The notes: generated from the sequence alone by a model not told the origin. Shown: positions 47,244-59,831, numbered from the stretch's first letter. The stretch: 64,000 bases of DNA from Myoxocephalus aenaeus (GCA_038501785.1 JBAMJR010000161.1:1760501-1824500); one strand, 5' to 3'. Translations and numbers: made by a program.

Positions 47244-47651
47244 ATGGATTCCCTCCGCGTCCCTAGTCCGTCCTCTTCAAACTCGGATGACGAGTCCCCC
47301 GATCGCACTCCAGCCCCGGATTCCTCCCGCCACACCTCCCACACTGGCAAGCAGACCGGGCTCGGCAGCCTGGGCTACGGGGTCTTGGTGTTCTGGCACC
47401 ACCTCAGGCCCTTCATCCCCTTCGTCCTCATCAGCTTCATGGTCGTGGCCCTCGTCTACCTGATGCAGGCCATCATCTTCGGGGGACCCTACAAGGACCC
47501 GCACTTCTTTACGAAGTTCCATGAGCGCTGGCCGCGGCCTGCTCCAAACCAGAAGGACCCTCCAACGCCTTCCAAGTTTTTCAGTCCGGTCCCCACCTCG
47601 TCCTTTGAGCAAGTCCTCTTTGAACTGCACAGAGACAACGAGACAATGTGA
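47244..47651 (+). CDS. Unrecognised small single-pass membrane protein
   Basis: A single-exon frame of 135 residues with G/C-rich third positions in AT-rich surroundings, so it is likely real. Residues 1-40 are Ser/Pro/Asp-rich and probably disordered. Residues about 44-80 are hydrophobic with WHHLRP in the middle; the best membrane span is 56-80 (RPFIPFVLISFMVVALVYLM onward). The remaining 55 residues are Pro-rich (PAPNQKDPPTPSKFFSPVP) and end in a polar tail. No signal peptide is present, so it would be a signal-anchored protein. An AATAAA at 48129 provides a 3' end. I do not recognise the family. The start has an acceptable context (ctgATGG). Confidence 0.7.
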   Translation: MDSLRVPSPSSSNSDDESPDRTPAPDSSRHTSHTGKQTGLGSLGYGVLVFWHHLRPFIPFVLISFMVVALVYLMQAIIFGGPYKDPHFFTKFHERWPRPAPNQKDPPTPSKFFSPVPTSSFEQVLFELHRDNETM

Positions 47652-48128
47652 ACTGTTTGATTACACAAATTGGAGGACATTTTTCATTTTTTCTTTGGAT
47701 ATGAGCAACAAGGACTCATCAGGGATTGTACCAGGTTTCAGTGCTTAAAAGCACACCGACTAATACTTTGACTTTCTTTACGAGTAATTTATTATTGGTT
47801 TGTATATCTGTCCTTTTTTTAACCCAGAAGTAGTTATGTTACTGGTTGAAAAATAACCATTAAGACTGGGTAAACATTTTCCAGCAATGTGAAGCTGCAG
47901 CAGGTGCTTCTCAGACCTTGAAGCAATCGGTGTCCTCCAATATTTGTCTCCTTGTGTGAACATGTAAGCCTGGGCCATGATCATATAACAACCTTTTCAA
48001 TTTGACCGTGCTGCACTTTCTACATGTATTTTGTTTCTGTAGCACCTTTTTGAATGTTTTGGATTAGAAAGTGACCGCCTGTAGCAGTGGATGTGAGGTT
48101 TAGCAGTCTGTGCTGGAGAAATGAAGGG

Positions 48129-48138
48129 AATAAATAAA
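48129..48138 (+). terminator. Overlapping poly(A) signals of the small membrane-protein gene
   Basis: Two overlapping AATAAA words (48129-48134 and 48133-48138) lie about 480 bases after the stop codon. Confidence 0.6.
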
Positions 48139-48139
48139 G

Positions 48140-49251
48140 TTAATGTCTTCTCTGTGCAAATTTCCAGCTATTTTGACTATCGCCCCACCATGGCTCAGCA
48201 AGCAAAGAGAGGGAAAGTGGTCTCATACAGACTTGAACTTTGGTCGTGACCAACTTGATTTGACTCGGTCAGACTGCTGAAACCTCATAAGCTTCAGCTG
48301 GACTTTAGAGGTCATTTTGCGAAGAGCAAGTACTGGATTTTGTCGCTTACTGTATAAACTACGCTAAGCTATTTTGAAGAGAGAATTTGTTTGACGTACT
48401 ATACTGTAGAAATCATTTGTCATCGGTCACATACTGGCACATAGCATATCATATAACTCGTTCACACTGTATCATAAACGTTTACACTAATGCTCAAACA
48501 GAGGCAGGGTTTAACGGGCAGCTTGGTAGCTGTCTACAAGACAATATATAGGTGGATAAAAATAACACTGTTAATTTGGTTATTCATATTTCAAGGGGGC
48601 AGAGTGTCCAAAGTCGGTCATTAAAATAGTTTACCCCAAATAGGATTTCAACCAGTTGGGTGAAAACAATTAACGCATTATGTTTATTGTGTCTCAGTAT
48701 AGAGTTTCTTCAACCACAGCGACGTGCCATTTATAGTGCTTTGCCACACTGCACCATATAAACTAAAAAAGTTCTTTTACATTTATTTTTTCCCTGAAAT
48801 GTTTGACAATTGTGGGTGAATGTTAACTATTAAATGTAATGTAGCACAAGATAAATCAACAAACCACCTCAGTCCCAGTTGCACTGAAATGTATACCAAC
48901 TTTAGCCACCGTATGTCACAACGGACAAAGTAATGTCAAATACTGAGTATACAGCAAGGGTGTTTATTGCATTTAACCTTTTCCTAAACATTTCTTCAAG
49001 TTATTTATTTAATCAAATGTTGAATGTTTCTCTTTAAGTCCATCCATCTAGACTTATGCAGTGTAGCTCAACAATACATCCTACAAATACTGCTCATTCA
49101 AATTGCATATACAATCCCTTTCAATAGGTGATAGTTTAACTTTATGGTTACTTTGAAGGTTATGCTCTGTCCTTTAAAAAGCAATACAACCTACGCCTTC
49201 AAAATGACCATGAAGATCACCTTGCTAACAAAAAACTAATAAGATGAATGA

Positions 49252-49317
<66 letters not shown>

Positions 49318-50100
49318 AGTGCATGATTAAGTATTCCAATATTATACCAAAGTTAAAGTATACTACAGTGTATAAATAATCTCAAGTAAAAGTTATGCAT
49401 TTAAAATCTTACTGAAGTAAAAAATAAAATATTACTATGAAAATATAGTTAAAGTAGCAAAAGTAAAAGTCACTATCATTATCCAGAAGGCCCCAATTAG
49501 TGTGTACATCACTTTAATGTTGCTGAAGGATAAGATGGGCCTAATTTAAATGACGTATTATTGTTTTGTACTACTGGGTAACTTAATTTGTAGTAATTGA
49601 TCATATAATGTATTGGTTTGTTCTTTGTATTAATAACATACATTTGTAATGTAACTCGTGACTAAAGCTTTAAAGTAAGTGCAATATTTGCCACTAATTT
49701 GTGTAGTCGAAGTGTAAAGTAACATGAAATGGACTATACAAGTACCTCAAAGTACAGTAGAGTGAATCCTACTTTCCACCACTGGTCACTAAAAAGGGAC
49801 GGAGGCTAATATCTTCAGCCGAAAGGGAAAGTAGCAGAAGCTAACTCTCTCGTGTTTAATATTGCGTCTTTACTCTTTGACTGCTGTACATAACCGTTGG
49901 TCTTGCGGTGACAGCCCCGCCCCCTGGTGGCGGAGCGATACCAGACAGTGCGCCGTTTCTGCTTGATGACCACGCTGACCTGAGGATGACCTCCCCCAAA
50001 AAACGGACAGAAGAAAACAACTGAAAACTAAACAATATACTGTCTGTCAATCTCACTTGAATATGCATAACTTTTAACACAACCTAATAGTGTTTCTTTG
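48140..50100. other. Intergenic region before btbd18
   Basis: AT-rich sequence without a supported exon. It contains the microsatellite at 49255-49314 and hAT-like repeat sequence to about 49786. Confidence 0.55.
49255..49786. repeat. (GT)n(AT)n microsatellite and a decayed hAT-like element
   Basis: A GT run passes directly into an AT run at about 49255-49314. The following 470 bases contain several agtaaaagt words and end in tttccaccactgg. This recalls the end structure of the 1190-bp hAT elements at 19921 and 22452, but the body is diverged and no target duplication is clear. Confidence 0.5.
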
Positions 50101-50134
50101 ACGTCAGAACGGATTTATAGGGCGCATTGAGACG
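50100..50134 (+). other. btbd18: Possible 3' part of a btbd18 5' noncoding exon
   Basis: A consensus donor (gacg/gtgagt) at 50134/50135 follows modestly GC-richer sequence that could be the btbd18 promoter region and first exon. The exon start is unknown. The acceptor for the first coding exon would be at 51170. Confidence 0.35.
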
Positions 50135-51181
50135 GTGAGTGAACCTGCCCGCGTTTATGTGTAACACGCCGTCACAGACAGGCGAGAGAAAGTAGTTCAA
50201 ACGTCTCAGGTTGTACTCTGAAGTTTAGTTCGAGTCAATAATGTAAATGTTCGTGCATGTTAACTAACGAGTGATCTGCTGTGACTAGTTTCCTCCTCCC
50301 GACTCCGGGTGGTAGTGTTGTGCAGCTAGCTGACCGCTAGCATATCATGCAGATTAACGCACGATTTCTTGATTTAACGTGAAACCTTTGTAGAGAACTA
50401 AGATATTAATCTACTGTCGTGGAAGAAAGAAAGAAAGATGTAATACTATCTGGATGGAGCAAAATGCTCCTATAAATGGGGTTCAGAAATAAGCTAATGC
50501 TGCTGATATCTAATGTCAAAATGAAGTTACACAGTTCTCTTCCAAGATACGAATGTAGGCCATAAACCAATGACCATCAAAATATAGCTACAGTACTAAC
50601 TTTATTAATTTTGTTAATAGTATGACTACAAAGAAAAAACAAGTACCAATCTCAATTTATAATATAAGTGTAATGCATCTCACTGTAATGGCTCTTTATG
50701 CTGATTTAAGTTTAAAAAGTACATATTCTGTTTAATTGGTGAATTCACGAAGAAAATCCTACTCAGTATATTTCTAAGTCTTGCTGTGTTGTATTGATCA
50801 GATATTATGACTGAGTGTAAAGCGGTCGCTATTTTATATACCGATGGATGGATGTTTGTATTGAATACTATTTGTTTTAATGTCATAAAGAAGTGTATGA
50901 AACCGTATTTCATCTCTTATTTAGGCCCTTTCTTTGTTTTATTTGCATGAGCCTGTTGAAGCGCGAATCAGAAAAGTGACGCTTGTGCCAATGTTGATAA
51001 AAGATTTTTGAGCATATATTTTGATGGGTTGCATGTGCGGTCATTAACACACACATATGTGTGTTTTATTGTTTTGGGCAACAACACAAAATACAATCAC
51101 AGTCGTTTGCAACTAATACAAACTTTCATCATCTTTATTAACTCATCCTCACGTTGCTCCTCCTCTGAAGTTAATGGGGAG

Positions 51182-54100
51182 ATGTGGTGCTACCAAAAAC
51201 CGGGGTTTGAAGCCCTCCTTCTCGCAGAGCTGCAGAGACAGCAGCAGTGCAGCCAGTTCTGCGACACTCTGCTCAAGACGGAGGGTATGAACACAAAAAC
51301 CTCCACATCTCATACACATCACATTGTCGCCTTGAGATCATCATCTTAAGCAGCACTCTTTGTCGTAGGTTGTTCTTGTTTCATGTAACTGTGGCAGCGT
51401 CATCATTACTGACCTCTTTCCTCTCCTCCAGGTGTCTCGGTGCCAGCACACAGTTGTATTCTCTCAGCTATCAGCCCCCAAATGTCCCTCGCTCTGTCCT
51501 CTGCGCCGCCGCCCCCTGCAGGACAGAGCCGTCTCTTGGAGTTTCGGACTCTCGGCGCCTGCAACCTGCTCCAAATGGTCAGACTGCTGTACTGTGGAGA
51601 GATGGCCGGCGAGGGGGAGAAGGAGAAGCGAGAAGCTATTTCTGCTGCAGCCAAGCTGGGCATCCACGGGCTGGTGGAGGTCACAAAAAGAGATTGTGAG
51701 GGCAGAAAGGAGGTAGGAGTGCAGACCGAGCCACTGAGGGCTCAGGAGAAGGCAGAGAGCCTGGGCAGGATGAGAAGAGAAATGACAGATGGGAGCGCCT
51801 TCCTGTGGAAAGAGACGCTGTCAGATGGTAAAAAAGACACATGGACTCAGACAGAACAGCTGCAAGTAAATGCAGCCCCTCCTCAGCCAGCAGCCTCCTT
51901 TGAGACCATCGATATAACCGCTCTCCAGGGTTTAGGACAGACCGACTCTCTTCCTGCTCCCCCTCAAATTTCCTACATCCCCATATCCCTCGTCTACCCA
52001 CCAGATGTAAACCAAATACGTCAACCTTCATCTGCTCTCGCTGACTCCATGCAAGAATCCACAGCAGCTGGACACACTGTTGTGGCACTGCCGCACACCT
52101 TTGTCCCCCCACCCCTACTTCCTTTTTTTAGCCATGTGACCCCAGGTCCTGCTGACCTACAGAGCTGGTGCGCTGGCCCTCAAGGAGAAACCGAGGCTGT
52201 CACAGCAGTTGAAGAATGGGGAGACGAGCGGTTAGAGCAGTTTCAAGGCAACATCCCAGGATACATCAGCTACTTCCTGAACCCGGATAAGGAGGATGAT
52301 TTTGGTAGAGGGCGAGCGAGGAGGAGGCGGGGCGCAGCAGTGGGAGGTGCCAGGAGAGCGGGGACAGGTGAAAGAAGAGCCAGGAGACCACAAGCAAAAA
52401 GAGAAGGTAGAGCGAGACGAGGGTTAACGCAGACGGTGGATGTTCAGGAGGTGGGGGTGAGCAAGCTGCAGAAGTTGTTCCTGCAGAGGTGGGGGCTGAC
52501 CAGAGCGGGCCAGGGGGGAGGAGCTGTTGGCAGGAAGCTGTACCTGAAGACCAGAGAGCTTCTGAAATCGACCAAGAGCGCTCGGAGGAGAAGAGGGCGC
52601 GGAAAAGTGTGCGAGTTCAGCCAGAGTGGAGACTTACTGCCCGACAGTGAGGGAGGAGGAGGTAACACGCAGCACAGGAAGAATGCAGCGCAGCAGTTTA
52701 ACCAGGTGAGAGTTGACTAAACGCTGTCCTATTTGTAACATAATCAAAACGTGATACTAAACAACATTAACTAAATATCAAAATATGGTTAAAATCTACA
52801 AACTGACAAGTCTCAAGTCAACATTTTGCACCTTATTCAATTTTTTAAATTTTTTATTTAGAAACAAGAGTGGAGGTATAATCCAGGCCTGGGATAGTAT
52901 GAATATCTGTAACGCTATTGATTAAAAAAGTACCACAACTTTGTTGTACTTGAAGGTAAACAACGTGGAAGTTGTGTATTTGTAATATAATGACGATATC
53001 AGATTTTCACGTGTATATATAAATTACACAATATTATCATGTGTGTCATTAACAATATATTAATATTTCATTTTTGAATATCACGGTTTTAATACTTGTA
53101 TATCAGGACACTCCATGTCTGATCTATTAGGTGCACACTTTGAGAAGTTGGTGCCTCTGCAGCTGATCCATTGCTTAGAAAAGATACGGTTCAAGATGAG
53201 CAGCAGAGTTCTGAACAATCACTGAGCTCAAAGAGGATAATAACAGGGATTTGATTGAGATTCGAAACTTGGTGTATACTCACTGTAGAAAACTAATACT
53301 GCAGTATTACACATTTTGTATTCCTTGTCCAGCTGCACATTGTGTTGTAATTAATACTTTTTCTCCACGGTTACAGGATGGTCTTCCTGTTGGCAGGACT
53401 CGGAGGGCGAAGGCCAAACCAACAGCCTCCGTTTCCTTTTCTTTCCCTCCTCCGGCTCACGAGCAACAGCCCGAACACTTTGATCGTCTACTGGAGGAAG
53501 TGATGATGGGCCTCGACATTTTACCAAACAGCAGTGCTCCACATTCTCAGCCTCCTCTTCCAACAGGTGGCAGCAGTTACGCCTCTTGTGGCGATACTTT
53601 AGTCCAAAACAAACAATGCGACCAGACCACTGGCTTCCGTGAAGCAAGTCCAGGTTTTCATGGGTCCACACAGGTCGTTGCTAAAGCAAGAGGAGATGAT
53701 GTCCGCTCCAACAGTGAGATGCCCGTTCTGCAGCGGCAAGGTGAGATTAATGAGATGCTGGACCACTTCCTCCAGTCCTTTGAGCAGCCTGGTGACGGCG
53801 GTACTGCGAGGGAAGAGGCGGAGGTGGGCCGGCCTTACACCGGCCTGCGCAAATACAGAAAAAACAAGAGCAACAGACGCTCTCGAATAACTGAACTGCA
53901 ACAGAGCGATGAGGCTGAAAAGCTGCCGAGATGTTCTCAGGCCCGCAAGACTTCTGCTCCCTGCGCCGCTCCCCCCGCAAATACTGAGGAAGCACCAACC
54001 AAACAACGGAAGAGGAGAAGAAAAAATGAGTATCCGTTCTTACTGGAGAAAAAGAGGGTGAGGGTGAGGAAGCCAAAGACCAAAGACGTTCATGATGACC

Positions 54101-55707
54101 AAAGAGACAAGCAGCTGCAGCAGAGGCCTGTGGTGCAGCTGGAGAGGTGTGGCCAGTGGCCATCTGAAGTTACACTGCAGAAATGCAGCTGTCTGGAAGC
54201 CAAGGTGACAAACTTTTCTAACGACTTCTGATGATGTCTGCTGTCACCATCTGTCTACTGTTATTAATACCAGGGTTACATTGGATTGTAACAGCCACAG
54301 AATGAGGATGGTTTGTCTGTGTGTTTTATATTTTTCAGAGTACTGCAAAGACAAAGACGTACACAATCAGGAGTAGGGTTACAGACGCACATATCACGGT
54401 GAGCTTGTAAGCATATGTGTCTTCCAAACATCTGTCCCTTAAAGAAAGAGGCACCGTGTTTTTAACTTGTTGTTTTTAGCCACACTAGCAGCGAGGCTAA
54501 AGCGGATGACAATGACTGAAATATGTCAACAGGCGTGACATTTTGTCCAGAAATTCATGGACCCCAGATGATGAAGCCTGCTAACTTTTGTGATCCTTTG
54601 ATATTTAATATCTGGTCAAAACTTCCCTTTGTCCAATAATTAAATTAATGACATTCCATGCTGAATGTGGTAAACATTATTCCTGCTTCACATCAGCATG
54701 GTATAATTTTCATTGTGGCACGGCAGCATGATGCCTGTAGCATTTAGCTCCTTGCAGAGCTGGTAGCATTGCTGTAAGCCTTTGGTGTTTTTTGTGTATT
54801 TGTCTGTATATTTTATTACGGTTCATTTGTTTTACAGGACAGTTTGCCCTTTCTCGAGGAGCCACTTCAGATTGAACGGACACTTGCAGAAAGCCAACCA
54901 AATTGCAGTCGAGACGAGCCCAATCAAAATGTACAAGTTCTCCGTTTGTCTCATGCTGAGAGTTCGGTGCCACCAATCCAGCCGCAGCCGGTGGAGCCCT
55001 GTGGCACGGATGAACGACGAGAGAAAAATCAAGAGAGACATGAAGAAGAATATGCTGTCAAGCCACAGGAAGAAGCAGAGGGAGCTCCAAAGAGGGGAGG
55101 GAAGAGGAGAGCCGAGTCAGAGGAGGTGACGAGTGATGAAGCCAAGAGGATTCGCTTTGAGCAAACGGCCCGTCCGATATCTGAAACATTCGCCCCAAGC
55201 TCTCAATCTGCAGACCCCGTCTCCGAACCAGCAACCAGAGAGATAAAGGATGTTTCGCTAACCAGCGTAAGAGATCGTTTACAAATAGAAGACGGAGAGA
55301 AGAAAACGATGTGGATTGAACTTAATCTCAGACAAACTGAGGACAGTTTGATGGATGAGGAGACGGAGATAATCGACGTGGACGGAGACCCCGACGACGA
55401 CCGCCGCCCGAGCAGAAGAGCGCACACTCTGTCACGTTTGGTCATAGGGACGTCTTCTGTTTCACCTTCTTCGTGTTCAGAAAAAGAGATCTGTCTGCGG
55501 TCGACAGGAAGTTGGGAAGAGGACAAAGACGAGGACATTGATGTGATTGGCGGTTTCAGTCCCGCCCCCGAGCCGGTGATCATCAGCTGGACCGAGTCTT
55601 CAGAAGAGGAAGGAGAGGAGGACATTGATGTTGTCGGAGAAAAGACAGTCTACGCTTTATCAGCGGTCTACGCTACTAACGGACAATACAAGACAAAGGT
55701 GCTCTGA
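51182..55707 (+). CDS. btbd18: BTB domain-containing protein 18
   Basis: Exons 51182-51284, 51432-52705, 53377-54204, 54339-54398 and 54838-55707 join in frame to 1044 residues (human about 712). The N-terminal BTB fold (about 5-130) starts YQKPGFEALLLAELQRQQQC and continues with SVPAHSCILSAISPQM and LLQMVRLLYCGEMAGEGEK; exon 1 ends at the TEG turn as in BTBD18. The middle is low-complexity and includes a very basic, arginine-rich segment (about 325-375, GRGRARRRRGAAVGG) and further basic blocks in exon 3 (KQRKRRRKNEYPF). The C-terminus is acidic, with three IDV-type repeats and SWTESSEEE. Mouse BTBD18 is a nuclear factor that licenses RNA polymerase II elongation at pachytene piRNA loci; whether the fish protein does this is unknown. 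The longer length comes from the disordered middle. Confidence 0.85.
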
Positions 55708-56486
55708 CAGTCACATCTGTGAGATCTAGTTTTTGTTTCTACTCATCTTCAGTTTGTTGTTTTTATTTCCCAGAAAGCGTTTGTTTCACTTAGCTGTGAG
55801 TTAAAGGCCAGGTTGAGAGCTAGATTGATGGCGATCAAGACATACATGTTCTTATTGTGTTCACCTGCATGTGCAGACACTGACAATCACATGAGGGATT
55901 TCTGTTTTCCTATTCCACCAATGTTTAGGAAAAGAAGTGGTGTGAGCCACATGTTAGCTGTTTATTATCTTGAAAGACAGAAAAGATAAGACGTGCATCA
56001 TAATGCATAAAGAGTTCAATCAGCAAAGAGCTAACATAACTGTGTAGTTTATATGCAGCTATTGAGTTTCAGCTCTTGAGTTAAGTAGACCGACAATCAT
56101 TGACAAACTGTCAGAGCTGACAGGGATTGTTAATTTGTTTGTACTTTAAAGATATTTAGCCATTGTTTTTATGTAAAGAATTTCAGAATTGTTACTGCTT
56201 AATGCGTAATTTGTGATTTTTCAGCAGATTTTTGTTCAGCAAAGTTGGTTGAAAACAACAACAAAGAAATATCAGGTTCGTGCAACGTCGTGTTTTATTA
56301 GTATGTTGATGTAACAAACAACTACGACTGTTTTACTCGTAAATATGATTAATAATGTCATCCTCTGTTCTGCTACAGTTTGTAAATGTTCCAGGAAAAC
56401 GTTTCTTCCTTGTTGTTCTCAGGTTATTGATGTTGACGCTTGTTGGTGTTCCTTGTGGCACTTATGAGTCTGGGACTGATTTCCTC

Positions 56487-56496
56487 AATAAATAAA
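56487..56496 (+). terminator. Overlapping poly(A) signals of btbd18
   Basis: AATAAA at 56487-56492 and 56491-56496 lie about 780 bases after the stop codon. Confidence 0.6.
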
Positions 56497-56499
56497 TTC

Positions 56500-58050
56500 T
56501 TCCTACTTCCTGCAGCGGCGCTGCTCTGTGGCTCCACATGCACGTCACTGAAAATGAGGCTCATCATCAGGGTGTGGATTTTATTTCATGAAGTACAAGG
56601 AATTTAAAATACCCACATAAAAATGTATTAGACAATATATCCAATAATACTGGAATCACACGGTCGGTGTTACCGCTAAAATACACGTCGTCGGCTCACA
56701 TTAGGTCGACGTATTTGTCAGTAATGTCCCCCAGGAACTTTCTGCTGCGTTTGTATTGGACTTGTTTGTGTTTTATTTATTGGCAGCATGTTTATTAACT
56801 GGGGTCGGAGGCATAATATTTTGTTGTTCCCATGTATGTTCGTCCCCTTCTCATTAATATCTCATGAAAGCCTGAAGGGATTTTTTTTCTTCAAATTTGA
56901 CTCTAATGTTAAACTCATAAGCTGATTCGATCTTGTTGGTCAAAGGTCACTGTGACCTCACAAAATGTGTTTTTAGCCATGATTAAAGAATTCATATGCA
57001 ATTTATGACAATTTCCCTCACATGTCTAATAGGATCAAATGATGACGTGACCGACATGAATGTAAACTCCAACTTGACTGGTTGCTGGAGCTTCAACTGC
57101 GATAATTGTAGTTGCTAAATGTTTTGTCATTTTCTGATTTGGTCTGTTTGCACGTTTGTTCTGAAGTTGCACTTGATTCCGCTTTCAAAAATACTATTTA
57201 TCTTTTGAGATGAATAACTGAATGTAAAATAACTTATTTTCTCCCTCATCCTTTTTTCCCCATTTGTCCTTACCTGCCTAATTTAGCACATTAAATCAGT
57301 TTGGCGGGTACCTTTTTTAAATGCAGATAATAAAGCTGCTACATTTTCAGAGTACAAGTGTCTAAGTTTTTTTAAATATCAATAACACAATTAAATATCA
57401 CAATTTAAATATCAATAACACAATTAAACCCATTTCAAGCACAGCCACTGTTCTCTGAAGAGACGGGCCCCTCTGAAGCCTGCAGGTGGTGTTTCATGCC
57501 GCAAAGAGAAGGGAAGCCCACGTTATTAATTACATATACACTTATAATAAAGCCAGAATACATGAAGTGAAAATTAGTTTATTAGTTTTCAACCTGTGGA
57601 TCAACCGCCCTCACACAACCATCGTAACACTTCTGAGCTGCACTGAGGAGACTGAGTGCTGCTGCAGAGGTTTTCCTGTGCGCCATGTTGGAGCTTCATC
57701 TCCCGTCGCTGAGGAATTGCTCTGCTCATCGCTCGGCTCAGGTGAGCAGTACAGCGCAGGTGTGTGTTTGTGTGCAAGTGTGTGGAAACCTCTAAACCAA
57801 ATAAAAAGACGCTGTGTGGTGTGTGTGTGAGCGTCGGTTATGTCGGCATGCGTGTGTGAGTGGAGCGTCTGTTTCCCTGTGCTTTAACCGTGCGATATTG
57901 TCTCTTATCACACTCTGGCAGCGGCTGTAAATCAGTAGTGGTGGTGGAGCGGCTGATGCGGCTCAAATCAAGAGGAAGGAAAGGATTGAAGAGAGGAAGA
58001 AGGAAATAGAGGAAGGGGTTATGGGTGAAGGGAGCTGCTGTCTCAGCCTG
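56500..58050. other. btbd18 to crystallin spacer
   Basis: It contains a dispersed repeat at about 56810-57110 and otherwise no supported exon. On the minus strand AATAAA (57583-57578) could be the poly(A) signal of the crystallin gene ending at 58059. A 27-base direct repeat of caattaaatatca-type words occurs near 57380-57430. Confidence 0.5.
56810..57110 (+). repeat. Dispersed teleost repeat carrying nuclear-receptor half-sites
   Basis: Words such as catctcatgaaagcctgaag-like text, cttcaaatttgactc and ttggtcaaaggtcactgtga recall a repeat scattered through many teleost genomes. Base 56944-56958 is AGGTCA, three bases, TGACCT: a perfect palindromic estrogen-response-element consensus. It overlaps a direct repeat GGTCA-A-AGGTCA (56938-56949). 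The repeat identity is from memory; the palindrome is seen directly. Confidence 0.55.
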
Positions 58051-58058
58051 TCTCCCTC

Positions 58059-59312
58059 TCAGTGCTGGATGCGCCTGATGGACTGGATCTGGGGGGTCTG
58101 ACAGTGGGACCCCCAGTTCCTCCAGTGCTGGTAGTCTCCGCTGTGCCTCTCGCACTCCATGATGTACTGCTGGCCCCTGTATCCAGGGTGCTGGTAGCAC
58201 ACGAAGCTGCAGGAGAGGGAAACAAAGGTTAGTGGGACCGGTTGATTTGTCATGTGATATTATTTACATAACACAAACTAAGCTTGATTTTAAACTGATA
58301 TTCGCATTCAAAGTAACTTACGCGCCGCACTGCACGTGCATGGAGCCAACTTCAGGCATCATCCAGCCCATGGCCTGCAGAGAGGGGTAGTCGTCGCAGA
58401 GCTCCACGCTGCGGCCCATGAAGTTCTCCTTCTCAAAGATGACCATGCGGCTGCTCTGGTGGGACTGCGGGGAAGAAAAGCACGTGTTGGATTTTGGACC
58501 CCTGAGGTAATTGTTCATCGCCACCTGAGCCCTGGGAGACGGGATGTACTCACGGCGCAGTAGATGGGGCGCAGAGACATGAGGCGCTCCACATGGTAGG
58601 AGAGGGAGCCACTGTAAGCGTCCCAGTGGGGGTACTCTCCTCTCTCCAGGATGAACTGCTGACCCTGGAAGTCGTGGTGCTCGAAGCCCACCCAGCTTTT
58701 GAGAGAGACGGAGAATACATCACTTTACCGCATCTGAGGACGTTTATTATCCAATTTTCTACCAGGCTTAAGAGCAACAGTACAACGGCATGTAGCTCCC
58801 TTTGCAGAGTCAACAATTAAATTGTCTCGGTGCTTAAAGCTTCCCACATTGTATTTCCTTCTTGTTTGGGATGGCTGTATTGAGGGGAAACGAAGGAGAG
58901 AATTGTTCTCCTTGATTCACCCCATCCGTGTATATCATTAACAGTCAGAGACTCATTCCTGTCTTGTTTTTACCAGAGGAAAAGTTTAAGACACTTACGC
59001 TCCGCTCTCCACCCTGATGGAGCGGATGTTGTCCAGTCCGCAATCCTGAACGTTGCAGCACTCGGAGGTGAACTCCAGGCACTTGCCCTGGAAATGCTCC
59101 TGCTCGAACACAGTCACCTGAGGGAGGAGCAGGGGAAGGAATTCAGTTGGCAATAAGGATGTATATAGTTTATCCTCCTTTATCTTCCAGTATTGAGCAG
59201 CATCCTATAATATGTCCTGAAATGAATGTGTGTTTACCTTGAAGAAAGGAGCCATGCCCATTCCTGAGTTGACCAGCGGCTGCATCATTGGGGACCTTGT
59301 AGTTCTGTACAT
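58059..59312 (-). CDS. cryba1l1: Beta-A1-like crystallin
   Basis: On the minus strand exons 59312-59238, 59117-58999, 58695-58554, 58464-58322 and 58206-58059 join in frame to 208 residues. A 25-residue N-terminal arm (MYRTTRSPMMQPLVNSGMGM) is followed by four Greek-key motifs, one per exon: VTVFEQEHFQGKCLEF, WVGFEHHDFQGQQFILERGE, MVIFEKENFMGRSVEL and FVCYQHPGYRGQQYIMECER. It ends SIRRIQH. This is the beta/gamma-crystallin fold, a structural lens protein. The sequence matches the fish cryba1-like group better than cryba1, cryba2 or cryba4; the paralog number is uncertain. A noncoding exon 1 (about 59800-59736) splices to an acceptor just before the ATG exon. Confidence 0.9.
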
Positions 59313-59824
59313 CTTTACTCCTGATGTTCAAATGAGGACAAAGAAAAGTCAAATCAAGCAAAGAAATATGGGGGGAGCTGTGGGAGAAAAATGTCCTCTA
59401 CAGACTAATTAATAACATAAATGATACCGCAATGTAAATATACTTTGGCATGTTTTTTTAGTGTAAATTTCCACCACAAATCCCTTTGAAACATTTATGC
59501 AATGCAGCTACAACTCATCTCGTAAAAAAATCAGAACTAAAACATCTGGAGGCCAAAACCAGTTAATTTACTTTTTCAATGTTTTTTTGAAAATCAGAAA
59601 TATAATTCTGATGACCGTTTAGGTGTTGTGTGGGTGTTTCAGAAAGTGCTTTTGGTTTTCAGTGTGAAGCACTTGGTGTGCACCTGTCTGTCTGTCTGTC
59701 CCTAAACCGTGTTGCGAGCAGAGATGAGTCCTTACCTAGATTGGCACTTTATTGGAAGAGCTCGAAAGTGGTACGCGCCTACGGTCTGCCTCGCGTAGAG
59801 CTTTGACGGAACCTGGCGCTTCAG

Positions 59825-59831
59825 TTTTATA
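59825..59831 (-). promoter_or_regulatory. TATA box of the beta-A1-like crystallin gene
   Basis: TATAAAA on the minus strand, about 25-30 bases upstream of a noncoding first exon that ends at the donor 59736/59735 (ctag/gtaagg). A half MARE-like site (TGCTGAGC on the minus strand, 59976-59969) lies about 140 bases further upstream and could bind Maf factors. Confidence 0.65.
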
